Of a stretch of 64,000 bases of DNA, positions 22,721 through 32,343 are shown piece after piece. The translations under genes and the position numbers were made by a program. The notes under the pieces were generated by a model. That model did not search any database. It worked only from the letters and a program-made list of their open reading frames with translations, and was not told where the DNA came from. Numbering within the stretch: position 1 is the stretch's first letter; each line of letters starts with the position of its first letter. The stretch comes from Batillaria attramentaria (Eukaryota; Mollusca; Gastropoda; Batillariidae), in assembly GCA_018292915.2 (NCBI GenBank), contig JACVVK020000336.1:445001-509000 (forward strand), in the 5' to 3' direction.

Positions 22721-22812
22721 TTAGCGACCGCGACATACAGCAGGTTACGCAACATCGCTTACTGGGGATTACGGTAGACAACCAGTTCAAATGGCAGAGC
22801 CATATCAATAAC

Positions 22813-23349
22813 GTGTGTAAGACAGTGTCCCGTAACCTGTACATGTTGTCTAGGCTGAAATATATAGTCGACGTTGATGCCCGCAAAATTTTCTATGCAG
22901 CACACATTAAATCTCACATAGACTACGTATCAACAGTGTGGGACGGTTCAGGCGAAGTTCACATAAAGAGGCTGAATTCCTTGCATCGGAGAGCAGCGAA
23001 GTTAATCCTTCCAGACCCCCTCTTAACCACAGACCAAAAACTTTGCAAATTGGAGATGCTACCTTTGAAAGAGCACCTTCAGTATAACAAAGGTGTGATG
23101 ATGTACAAAGCGTGGAAATATTCTCTTCCGTCATATTTTTGCTCCCTGTTCTCACACCATGAGTCTCCTTCTTCTAGGTTTGAGAAACAGTTTTGCGTTC
23201 CTCGTCCAAGAATAGATATATTTAAATCCAGTATTTCATATTCTGGAACCATTTTATGGAACTCGCTGCCTCTCCTTGTCAGGACAGCCCCATCACTTAC
23301 CACCTTTAAGGAAAGGCTTTTTATTTACCTATTTTCACATATACAATAG
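22813..23349 (+). pseudogene. LINE reverse transcriptase C-terminal fragment
   Basis: 178 codons open from a possible ATG-equivalent position to TAG/TAA at 23349. It matches the thumb and C-terminal region of CR1/jockey-like polymerases by motif (HIDYVSTVWDG, LHRRAAKLI, LWNSLP). The catalytic FADD part is upstream of the nested MITE. Confidence 0.65.
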
Positions 23350-23475
23350 ACCATTAATTTTCTCATGTACATTGTACAATTATTTGCCCCCAGTATTTTC
23401 CAGCATCCATGTCATCAAACACATCTTTTTACAATGTATCATTCACTTTTTATAATGCTGATTATAATTATAATA

Positions 23476-23479
23476 GTGT

Positions 23480-23556
<77 letters not shown>
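23476..23556. repeat. (GT)n microsatellite in the LINE 3' UTR
   Basis: GT tract with one interruption (tgtatg) near its start. Confidence 0.95.
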
Positions 23557-23558
<2 letters not shown>

Positions 23559-23665
23559 TCCTTACTAAATTTCCTGTAGTTTAGCAACGGCAAGGTTGTA
23601 AACTGGCCGATGGCCAAAATCTTCTACCGTTGAAAAATAAAGGTTTGTCATTGTCATTGTCATTG

Positions 23666-23729
<64 letters not shown>

Positions 23730-23774
23730 ACACAGACACAGACACACACACACACGCACACGCACAAGCACGCG

Positions 23775-23805
<31 letters not shown>

Positions 23806-23904
23806 ACGCACACGCACACACACACACACACACACACAGACACACACACACACACGCACACGCACACGCACACACACACGCACACGCACACACACACAGA
23901 CACA

Positions 23905-23979
<75 letters not shown>

Positions 23980-24000
23980 ACACACACACACACACACACA

Positions 24001-24065
<65 letters not shown>
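23666..24065. repeat. (TC)10 then long interrupted (CA)n tract, 400 bp
   Basis: One of the longest simple repeats here. CA is broken by CG and GA dinucleotides. It ends 89 bp before the A2 start codon. Confidence 0.95.
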
Positions 24066-24069
<4 letters not shown>

Positions 24070-24153
24070 ACCTTTCGATTTCAATATGGGGCGTGAGGAA
24101 ATTTTATTTTCATCCGCGGCAATATAGCATTCGTACGAAACTGCTACACAAAT

Positions 24154-24232
24154 ATGGCAGGAGAATTTGCAGCCTGTGGCTTTTTTCTGCTTCTTGTGTG
24201 CTTCCCTTCCATGTGTCAACATCAAACCCCAT
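24154..24232 (+). CDS. A2 first exon: signal peptide
   Basis: ATG at 24154 begins [20 protein letters not shown], a typical signal peptide with a hydrophobic core and a small residue before the likely cleavage point. It ends before gtaagt at 24233 in phase 1, which fits the phase 1 entry of the V exon. Confidence 0.82.
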
Positions 24233-24359
24233 GTAAGTGTCACTCTTTGTGTCTAGTGTCAATGTCAGACTTTTTGGACCATAGAGCCTCCCCCCTCCCC
24301 CACCCCCCTTCAACTTTCTTTGCTGAGTTCACCCGGAGCCCAGCTGTATGTTTCTGAGA

Positions 24360-24381
24360 GTGTGTGTGTGTGTGTGTGTGT

Positions 24382-24425
<44 letters not shown>

Positions 24426-24447
24426 GCGTGTGTGTGTGTGTGTGTGT
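24360..24447. repeat. (GT)n microsatellite in A2 intron 1
   Basis: GT tract with a few GC steps. Confidence 0.95.
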
Positions 24448-25066
24448 AAGCTTATTGTAAAGGGCTTTGTACAGCCAGCCAACATCTCCTGGGGTATTGT
24501 GAGCGATATCATGATGTATGTTGGCCCGTGTGGTAAGCTTGATTTATATGTTGTCTCGTTACATGTACCCCCAACGGGGTTTTCCTACAAACACTTTGAC
24601 TTGACTTGATATATCATCATCATCATCATCATCATCACCAAAGGAGGGTTGGGTTGGGTGGGTTTTTAGGTGTTTAACGTGCATCATCAAAGAAGGCACG
24701 TTCACCACCATGAGTAAATTACCGTCAGCAGCATAAATTATACATACTTTTGGCCGTGTCTATATCACACGTCTAGCTGCCTCAGATTGTAAAAGCATAA
24801 TCCGCTGTCTATCGGCTACAGCTGGAGAAAGCGTCTGTCGCAATAGAACAGTCATTCGTCATTGAAAATGAGCCTATGAACATTAGACTAACTGACAATG
24901 CATAATTCATATTCATGTTCAAGTTGAAAAAACAAAATCGGTGACTGATCTCCTAACTCTGCATGTTTATCGCCAGTTGAAAACCTGCTGACTTACAAAA
25001 TAGTGGACAGATGATGGAAATGATGGATGTGTTCATACTGACTGATTGCTCTCCTTCCGTATCCAG

Positions 25067-25393
25067 GTATGACCTTTGAGTTCCCAACACTCGACTCTTC
25101 ACTTACCGTTACTGCTGAAGAAAACGACACGATCCAGATTCCTTTTACAATTGCCGAGTGTAAACACCTTGGTGCAGACTTCGCCATAGAGATTAATGGA
25201 GAAGATGAACTGACACCTATCTGTATAATTCGAGTTCGAGGAAAAGAATGCATTCCCTACAATAGTTGTACTTGTACCGAGGACGGGGCGTACCAGCTGG
25301 AGAAGACAATGAGCAGAACAGACAGCGGGAAATGGACATGGACTGAAAGAGACGCTATTATCTGCGATATGACGGTTACAGTCAATGTTACTT
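25067..25393 (+). CDS. A2 exon: V-like Ig domain
   Basis: Phase 1 to phase 1, 327 bp. Same frame and DSGKWTW motif as A1, one codon shorter. From about residue 37 on, about two residues in five differ from A1, while the flanking introns are nearly the same. Confidence 0.87.
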
Positions 25394-25595
25394 GTAAGTA
25401 CAACGAAAGTCAGATCACTTCAAATTTTACATTAGTTTGTCATGGTATCACTTTGGAATAGATGAATATTTCAATCACGCCCCAAAAGAACTAAGACCCC
25501 CCCCCCCCCCCCACACACACACACACACATACACCCATCCTCCGCTCTAAAAGCATTATTGCACGGCATATATGATTTAATCAGTGCCTGCTTTA

Positions 25596-25675
25596 CTTCG
25601 AATCAGTCCGTCTTTGATATCACCCGTGTGTGGTGGAAAAGGACGTTAAACCCCCAAACACCCACCCACACATCC
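25596..25675 (+). mobile_element. SINE 3' fragment in A2 intron
   Basis: Contains 'tctttgatatcacccgtgtg' and 'aaaaggacgttaaac', the tail of the (TC)-flanked SINE family. A1 has the same fragment at about 903-975, so it is older than the block duplication. Confidence 0.55.
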
Positions 25676-25839
25676 ACTTCCAATCAGTCAGAGGTTTTCT
25701 GTCGCAAGTTTAAACGCACCATTCAAGTAAAATTAAACTAACCCCTTCCCAACAACCATGCTTTTCTGTCATCACTAGTGTCACCATTGCCATAATCAAG
25801 AAACATAACACGAGTTATTATTATCATGTTCATATTCAG

Positions 25840-26127
25840 ATCCTGTGCGACTCACAAAGTTCAGCCTCACCTCACATGGGTCCAAACTACAAGGACCAGC
25901 GTATCAAGGCGACACTATCACTGTCCATTGTGACTATGAAGAAGGCAACCCGCCTCTCCTGCCGACCATCTTTGATAGACATGGCGTCATGCTGCCCACA
26001 CACAAGGACAACCACGGGACGAGGATGACGCACACGTTGAATGATGTCAGTTGTGACGATGCTGGAGAGTTACGTTGTGAGGCGCCGGGGGCTTCAGGGA
26101 ACAAAACTGCCACACTCCTCGTAAAAT
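25840..26127 (+). CDS. A2 exon: C-type Ig domain
   Basis: Phase 1 to phase 1, 288 bp. Canonical ITVHCDY and DAGELRCEAPG. One codon longer than A1 and otherwise very close. Confidence 0.87.
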
Positions 26128-26382
26128 GTAAGAATAATTGTTCGATGTGTATCGCTTGCCTTATAAATGATAAAGATAATTTATCATTTTCTTTATTGTC
26201 TTTGTTTTGAGTTCGTCAGTGGTTCCTTTTGACATTTGTGTTTTGTTTTACCTAGGTTGTGTGTGCTTGTTCTTGGTTTTTAATTGTGTCTGCCTGACCT
26301 TAGTCATTTTACTTGTGTTGTCTGCTCTTAATCTGTGCTCTTTTACTTTTTTTAGTTGTTCTCGCGTAGTGTATGTTTAGGG

Positions 26383-26386
<4 letters not shown>

Positions 26387-26414
<28 letters not shown>
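26387..26414. repeat. (GT)n microsatellite
   Basis: Short GT tract just before repeat E1. Confidence 0.9.
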
Positions 26415-26417
<3 letters not shown>

Positions 26418-26630
26418 TTCATTTTTAAGTTGTTTCTCTATAGAGAAACAACTTTATGAGACGGGGCAGATTTTGCTGCGCGCAGCAGCAAGTTTCAGTG
26501 ATACAAAACAAGACTGTGACGTTTCTCCACACAATAATACTTTCACGCACATAGTGACGTAACGAAACCTGCGTCATAGACACTCGACGTGCACACTATG
26601 CTGCTGCGTTCTTTTTGGCGGGAGTTGTGA

Positions 26631-26633
<3 letters not shown>

Positions 26634-26705
<72 letters not shown>
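26634..26705. repeat. (GT)n microsatellite inside E1
   Basis: GT tract at the same place in both E1 copies (the other at 56639-56706). Confidence 0.95.
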
Positions 26706-27245
26706 ACGGATGTAATGATGGCTATCTCCTAAACCACCTCGATGGAGGCCTTTTTACTTTGAGATAAAATGGGAAATCACCTTCTCCAGACCTACCTTTC
26801 ACGATTTTTAGCCTGCCGCATTTTCAGAAGAGTTATCGCCGATTTTAAAAAAATCGGTCGTGTTACGAATTTTTTCGAAAAAGTTGTTCAAATTCCTTCA
26901 TCTTCTAGACTTTGGAAGTTCACCCAATCACACTGCCTGTATTCGTGCTACAGCTCTGTAGCTCTGACTGGTTTTGTGTAAAAAAAATATTTTCGAGGTA
27001 GGGGTGGTTTGCACATAAGATCAAATATCTATGAAAAGACTACTGCAAATTACTTATCATCCCAGCGTTTTTGTCTAGTGTGACAACTGCACATATGACA
27101 GGAACTACTGCACTATTATAGCTTTAGCATTTAGAATAACTGAACTTTTAGATAAACATAACTTTTTCAAGTTTCTGCGAAAAGCACCGATCAAAAGAGT
27201 TCCAAATTTTCGATTTCATAAGTACAATACAAGGTATTCTAGTCC

Positions 27246-27585
27246 ATGTTTCACCAGCCCTCTAGATCTTCCAGATTTTATGTAAAAATTAATTCAGTCA
27301 GGGAAGTCACAAAAGCAACAGGGAAATTACAAGACATGCACAAGCATCATCTGTCATACCACCAGTGTGAAGCTGACGTCAAACGCTTAGTTCCCAGACA
27401 AAATAAGCAAGTATCGTCACTGCCTCCGACATTTCACCAGCCCTCTAGATCTTCCAGATTTCATGTGAAAAATAATTCAATCGGGGAAGCCACAAAGCGA
27501 ACAGGGAAATCACAAGACATAAACAAGCTTCCTCAGACGATCGCAGTGCTAGAGGCTGACGTCAAAATGTTTAGTTCGCGGAACT
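27246..27585. repeat. Tandem pair of about 180-bp units inside E1
   Basis: Each unit starts near 'tttcaccagccctctagatc' and runs to 'gctgacgtcaaa'. A third partial unit follows at 27620-27660. The same pair is in E1 copy 2, and an inverted unit is at 41140-41225. Confidence 0.75.
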
Positions 27586-27675
27586 GACGTCATCTCTCCG
27601 TCTGTGTATGACGACCTGCCTGAGGCTGACGTCAAATGTTTAGTTCACGGAACTGACGTCTCTCTCTCTCTCTCT

Positions 27676-27945
27676 TTACATCAATTCAGTATTATATCAG
27701 TGATTTGTGTTTACAAAGGTCGTACGTGTGTGTGAATGCGTTTTGACCTGATGGACGTTTTTCTCTATGGTTTTGTTTCTTGTAGTTTAGTGCATAATAC
27801 CTTTTATATTTTGCTCCCTTTTTTCCCTTAGTAGATAGTCTCTGTAGTATTAGCAACGGCAAGTTTGCAAACTGGCGAATTTCTGTCAAAACTTTTACCG
27901 TTGATAAATAAAGTTTCATCATCATCATCATCATCTCTCTCTCTC
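27676..27945 (+). mobile_element. LINE 3' end, bounded by (TC)n
   Basis: A 3' UTR with 'ttagcaacggcaagtttgca' and AATAAA ends in (TCA)n. Similar 3' ends are at 23570-23660 and, inverted, 63690-64000. TC runs lie on both sides. Confidence 0.6.
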
Positions 27946-27948
27946 TCT

Positions 27949-28113
27949 GGAGAGCCAGGGTAGCCGAATGGTAGAGCGTTGGACTTTCAATGCTCGGGTC
28001 GAGAGTTCGAATCCCGGCTTGGGCCAAATATTTGTGCTGGCCTTTCTCTCGTTGCCCCGTCTTTGATATCACCCTTACGTGGTGGAAAAGGACGTTAAAC
28101 TCCTAAACACCCA

Positions 28114-28120
<7 letters not shown>
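27949..28120 (+). mobile_element. tRNA-derived SINE, (TC)-flanked, copy 1
   Basis: Head with A-box-like 'tagccgaatggtagagcg' and B-box 'gagttcgaatccc', then a tail with 'ttgccccgtctttgatatca' and 'aaaaggacgttaaac', ending in CACCC repeats. TC runs touch both ends. It is not a tRNA gene because the body continues past the acceptor position and the arm does not close. Confidence 0.75.
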
Positions 28121-28146
<26 letters not shown>

Positions 28147-28325
28147 GCTCTCCCCCCACCCGGCCCCACCCCCAGTCACGTGACTAATCGGTCGAGTTCG
28201 TAGAGGATCTAGTGTCATTGGTAGAACATGGAGAGGGGAGAACCGGCAACAATAACAACAAAACAGACAAAATAAAATGAAATTTGGAGAAACAACTTTG
28301 TAGGACGGGGCCGTTCCTCCTTGTT

Positions 28326-28401
28326 AGATTGTAAGGCGCCTAGAGCTCGCTCCCCGGGGATGGGCGCGCTATTATTATTATTATTATTATTATTATTTCA
28401 G
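28326..28401 (+). mobile_element. SINE-type tail with (ATT)n at an exon acceptor
   Basis: 'aaggcgcctagagctcgctc' followed by 'gatgggcgcgctattatt' and an ATT run is a common retroposon 3' end. It runs directly into the TTTCAG acceptor of the next A2 exon. A1 has a TC-rich tract there instead. Confidence 0.5.
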
Positions 28402-28555
28402 GTCCACCAAAATTCGTCACGGGACAGAACCAGATTGTCAGTGTTGATAACGATGAAGTAGTCATCACTTTTGACATCAGCACACATACAGACAGGATGA
28501 TAGCGTGCAGTCTGACACATTCGGAAGAAACCGAGACGAAAAAAGACTGTCTTGG
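28402..28555 (+). CDS. A2 exon: first half of I-like domain 1
   Basis: Phase 1 to phase 2, 154 bp as in A1, with cysteines in IACSLTHS and KDCLG. Confidence 0.84.
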
Positions 28556-28743
28556 GTAAGCTTTGTTTCTCTTGTCTCTCACACGTATGACTTACAACAT
28601 GCTTGCAGTTCACTAGTTTTGTTTCAAAGCTTGATGGAACAAGAAATATTTGTAAAAGCTCTATTTCTTCCAATGGTACAGAGAGGAAAATGAGATATAC
28701 AAGCTTTTTTTTTCCGTTACACTATTCATACTTTCTGTCGAAG

Positions 28744-28895
28744 TTCTATCAGAATTACTGGAACACCACCTGACCTGATGCTGACTGTCCGGCTGGACAA
28801 TAATATGAGGAAAGTGGACAAGGGACTATGGCTGCTCAGTGTTACCAATGACATGGGGAATGCGAGTGTCGAGTTTTGGCTCGGAGTGCCAGCAA
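28744..28895 (+). CDS. A2 exon: second half of I-like domain 1
   Basis: Phase 2 to phase 1, 152 bp, one codon longer than A1 (extra Asn in DNNM). The DEGLW motif has become DKGLW. Confidence 0.84.
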
Positions 28896-29322
28896 GTATG
28901 TACTACATATAAATGTGCTGGTGGTTGGCTGTTTTAGTCTTTGCGGGGAATTTTGTGTTTAAGTACATGCAAAACGTGCAGTATTCTTAAATGAAAAGCG
29001 GACTGTAGCCATCGACATGTAGTTTTCTACAGGATGGTGTTTTTGTTACATTTTATTTCTTGGAGTTATGGTTTAATAATGCACTGAGTTATTTGTGGCA
29101 GCCAATCTGAGAGAAAACCATCGTGATACAGAGGGCTTAGTTAGACGACTTTTGTTGCTAATATTTTAAAGATCTGAAATGCACTTGGAATACTTAACCC
29201 TAATTTTTCATTTCCTGTACTAGGATGCGAAAAGACTAAACCTCAAGCTGCAGCTCAAAGCAAAATATTTGTTACTTTCGCGTGTTTTCTATCTAGGTGT
29301 AATTATTAATAAGTCTTTTTAG

Positions 29323-29474
29323 GTGCCCCAGTGTTTGTGAAACCTGACTCTAATGAAATCATTGTGGAGCCTGGTCACAACGCGGAAATACAATTTCCTG
29401 TACGGACGCACACCACTGTGTTAACTGACTGTCAGCTGACAAAACTTACATCTGATTTCAACGGGCCTACAAAC

Positions 29475-29483
<9 letters not shown>
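29323..29483 (+). pseudogene. A2 exon: first half of I-like domain 2, left part
   Basis: Same as A1 2449-2609, up to the target site. The LINE follows; the rest of the exon resumes at 36492. 161 plus 32 bp equals the 193 bp of A1. Confidence 0.85.
29471..29483. repeat. Target-site duplication, left copy
   Basis: 'aaacaactttttt', repeated at 36479-36491. Exact length is uncertain because of the T and A runs; 10-13 bp is certain enough. Confidence 0.75.
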
Positions 29484-29505
<22 letters not shown>

Positions 29506-29859
29506 GCGGAGACTGAGTTCTGCTCACTCGTGCAGACAGCACGCATTTCTGATCGCTCTGCATTGACTTACTAATTTCGGTGTTAATTGCCAGAACCACA
29601 GCGTGCCGGTCTTCCACAATGCGATAGATCGATTGTCTGTTCGATCAGGCGCAGGCATGTAAATTCCCAAACTTTTTCCTTCACGGGAAGACCAGCAATG
29701 TGACATTTCAGTTTCGTGTCGGCCGGTCGGACATTGTGTAGTTTTGGACTCAATGCTGTGCTATTTATAGCACGCTGACCACTGTGTACTTCGGCTGTGA
29801 GAGACTCTATGTTTGTGTCTGCACGGACATAACGATCACGCTCATGTCTGTCTGCGATT

Positions 29860-30804
29860 ATGAGCACCAGTATCTCTCAGTATTTTCAAAGATTGAAACG
29901 AAAGCCATCGTCAACATCTTCTAGTGACGGTAGCCCCGACAGAGTATCACTAAAGCCGACACCGAAGAAGCAACGGGACGTCCACAGCGTCAGTGCAAGT
30001 GTAAGTGTACCGGAGGAGTCTGAGCTGTTCGCGGTGGAAGAAACAGAAGGAGAGGAGACCATGTCGGAAGAGATGGTGGCAAGCAACACGCAAGAGGCTC
30101 TGACGGAGATTAGCAAACAGTTAGCCAGGCTGGCGACCAAGGACGACATGGAGCAGCTGACTACCAAGCTGATGGACAGAATCGAAAAGCTGGAGGGAAG
30201 GGTCTTTGACTTGGAGACGGAGAGGGACAGTTTGAAGGCCGATGTTCAGACCATTAAACAAGAAAACCATGCTCTGAAGCAGCAGCTACAGGGGCTGAAG
30301 CGATCCACTGAAACCAGACACAATGACCTGGAACAGTACCAAAGGAGGTGGAACCTGAGGATCTTTGGTGTGAAAGAGACGCAGAACGAGGACTGTGTAC
30401 AGAAGTGTCTCCAGGTGTTCAATGACAAAGTGCATGTGAACACGGAGGAAGCAGACATACAGGTCGCTCATCGTGTCAAGGCCTCGACTCAGCACTCTAG
30501 AGGAGCAGGGGCGCAGGGCGGAAGACGTGCTGCGGCGATCATTGTGCAGTTCGCTAATCGTCGAGTCAGGGACAAAATTCTGCAGAACCGAAAGGTGCTT
30601 GCAAAATCAGGCGTGACAATCTCTGAGGACTTGACAGCAAAGAACTTTCAGCTGCTGAAAGCAGCGCAGGTCCATACCGCTACTATAACCGCCTGGTCTT
30701 CAAATGGGAAAATAATCGCCCAACTGAAGAATGGGAAGAAAGTTCGGGTGGAAACAGATACTGACATAGATACTTTTTTCAACAGGTGCATTACTGCGCA
30801 GTAG
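29860..30804 (+). CDS. LINE ORF1: L1-type nucleic-acid-binding protein
   Basis: 314 codons, ATG to TAG. An N-terminal Ser/Lys-rich region is followed by an acidic stretch and a coiled coil (about residues 75-155, heptads such as MEQLTTKLMDRIEKLEGRV). An RRM-like core begins at RRWNLRIFGV and a C-terminal domain contains RRVRDKILQNRKVL. This is the layout of L1 ORF1p, which trimerises and packages LINE RNA; human ORF1p is of similar size. A frame without disruption supports recent insertion. Confidence 0.83.
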   Translation: MSTSISQYFQRLKRKPSSTSSSDGSPDRVSLKPTPKKQRDVHSVSASVSVPEESELFAVEETEGEETMSEEMVASNTQEALTEISKQLARLATKDDMEQLTTKLMDRIEKLEGRVFDLETERDSLKADVQTIKQENHALKQQLQGLKRSTETRHNDLEQYQRRWNLRIFGVKETQNEDCVQKCLQVFNDKVHVNTEEADIQVAHRVKASTQHSRGAGAQGGRRAAAIIVQFANRRVRDKILQNRKVLAKSGVTISEDLTAKNFQLLKAAQVHTATITAWSSNGKIIAQLKNGKKVRVETDTDIDTFFNRCITAQ

Positions 30805-31755
30805 ACATTCCCCACTGTGGATCACTGCGCTGGATATTTCAGTGTTTCCCCCACGTTTTGTCTAATAGACATCACGGAACATGACAATACAGGTAGCAGT
30901 ATAATAATTTTCAATACCATAACTAAACTTGGCGCATATAGCAGAGACATACATAACATATATGTTTCGGTCTATAGTTTGTTCTCTTCAGTGATTTCTG
31001 TCATTGTAATGTAGGCTCATGTTGTTTTCATGTTAGTATTCCCCTATAATTTTTGCGTTTTCTTTCTTTATTCGTTCATCGTTCACGGTATCGATTGTGA
31101 GTGTGTAAATGCGAGAACAAGCACATGGCAGTGTTTACAAAGTAAGACCTTTGACCCGACCTGACCCGTGCGCAACCCCCAACCCGCATGCGTGCGCACC
31201 CAGCAAGTGACCGGCAGCCATGTGGGTAGATGTGACTGTGATGGCTGGGCCTTTTTATGCCCACTCCGCTACAACTGTGTGTGATAAATGTGGATACCGT
31301 TGGACGCCTAGCAGAACTGAAACAGATAATTTTTCGTGGACTTGATTGCTGTGCCTGTCAGCTTTACGCATAGACTCACGAAAGCTGTGAATGTGGCGCT
31401 CCCTGCGGCCTCGGGGATGTGTCTGGCGTGCTAGCTCTGTAACTGTAGTAAGGTACGTACCCAACCCAATATTGACCTGGCTACTTTCGTTGTGCACGTC
31501 AGTCACTAATGGAAAGTGTATCATGTGGCATGCATGTCACTGTGATACAAACTACAGTGAAAACTGGTTTTTCCCGCACCCCCCCCCCCATGTCACAGTA
31601 TGTCTTGTGTGATACTGATAGTGTACCTGGTAAACTAGACATGTTAGGAAGCATAACATGTCGCTCCCCCCCCCCCCCTCCTCTAGGGAAATGGTGAAGA
31701 CAAGGTATTATATTAGTTTTACCATACATGCACGCGCCTGCACATCTCAGTTAGT

Positions 31756-32343
31756 TTGTTCATTCTTTTTATTTGCTTGAGTTCTTTTTGTTTCTCTTTG
31801 CCACTCCCCCCCCCCCCCCGCCCACCCCCCCCCCCCATCCCACAGGATCTTACCCTTGTTGTTTGTGCCTTGTCTGTACCCTGTGCATTAACAGCCAGTA
31901 TGGTGTGTCAACCAGTGTTAGTACAAATATTTGCAATTGGTTCTGTACCTAAATGGGATCACTGTACCCCACTGTCATTATACATGTTGTTTGCCTGTTA
32001 TTTTGCCATGCTAGTCCAATCTGCAGTCAGTGTAGGTATTTTCCAGCAGGCTCCGGTGTCCCTGGGCACTGACTTGACGCTGCCACTGTGTTCTGTCGTG
32101 TTTTTCTTTCTACCACAGCTACTGTGTTATGTGTGCTGTTATGCTGTGACCATTGTTGAGTGTCTGCGGGATCAGCAGATGTTGATGTCCACAGTCTGTT
32201 TACTTACAGTCTTTTTTGTGATGCATTTGTATCATGACTGGTTTGCCTGCATCATGAAAAGTTCTTCCATGCTGATTGTTGCTCCCATTACTGGATGGTC
32301 ATTTCATGCAATGTATACATATACCCCCAGTTACAATGTCTAG
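31756..32343 (+). CDS. Extra hydrophobic ORF in the LINE spacer
   Basis: 195 codons between ORF1 and ORF2, with several membrane-like stretches (for example CSVVFFFLPQLLCYVCCYAV and MSTVCLLTVFFVMHLY). Its stop overlaps the ORF2 start in the string ATGTCTAG. The first 30 codons cross poly-C runs, so a later ATG may be the true start. It could be chance in T-rich DNA; it matches no LINE protein I know. Confidence 0.3.
   Translation: MFILFICLSSFCFSLPLPPPPRPPPPPIPQDLTLVVCALSVPCALTASMVCQPVLVQIFAIGSVPKWDHCTPLSLYMLFACYFAMLVQSAVSVGIFQQAPVSLGTDLTLPLCSVVFFFLPQLLCYVCCYAVTIVECLRDQQMLMSTVCLLTVFFVMHLYHDWFACIMKSSSMLIVAPITGWSFHAMYTYTPSYNV

Larger units (their letters stand above)
22086..23660 (+). mobile_element. 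CR1/jockey-like LINE fragment, 5' truncated, with nested MITE
   Basis: Before the nested element the translation has the RT motif LFADDTTIH, then QQSLDGLSDWCNTN and LNPTKTE. After it an open frame at 22813-23349 encodes the C-terminal RT region (for example SRNLYMLSRLKYI and RAAKLILPDPL). The 3' UTR has a GT microsatellite and ends with AATAAA and three TCATTG units, followed directly by (TC)n. Closest clade is inferred; the element is not active because it lacks its 5' part and is interrupted. Confidence 0.7.
24669..26127. repeat. Duplicate of 1-1423 (A-gene 5' region)
   Basis: Begins at 24669 with the same bases as position 1 and continues through the V and C exons and their introns. It shows the A1 signal exon must lie upstream of the window. 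Confidence 0.85.
26427..28325 (+). mobile_element. Composite repeat E1, copy 1 (about 1.9 kb)
   Basis: Starts with a 28-bp perfect palindrome (26427-26454) that leads into 'gagaaacaactttatgagac' and ends near 28310 with the direct copy 'gagaaacaactttgtaggac'. Inside are a GT tract, a duplicated unit of about 180 bp (27246-27585), a LINE 3' end, a tRNA-SINE and TC runs. Copy 2 is 56447-58119. No protein of its own is seen. Possibly a Helentron-like non-autonomous element (inference). Confidence 0.55.

Noticed and set aside
23565..24243. Long open frames of Cys-Val or His-Thr repeats over CA/GT tracts
   Set aside because: They are only readings of microsatellites; no start context, splice site or domain.
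27949..28025. tRNA gene
   Set aside because: A- and B-box are present but the acceptor stem does not close and the same unit recurs with a fixed tail, so it is a SINE head. The same holds for 17637-17710.
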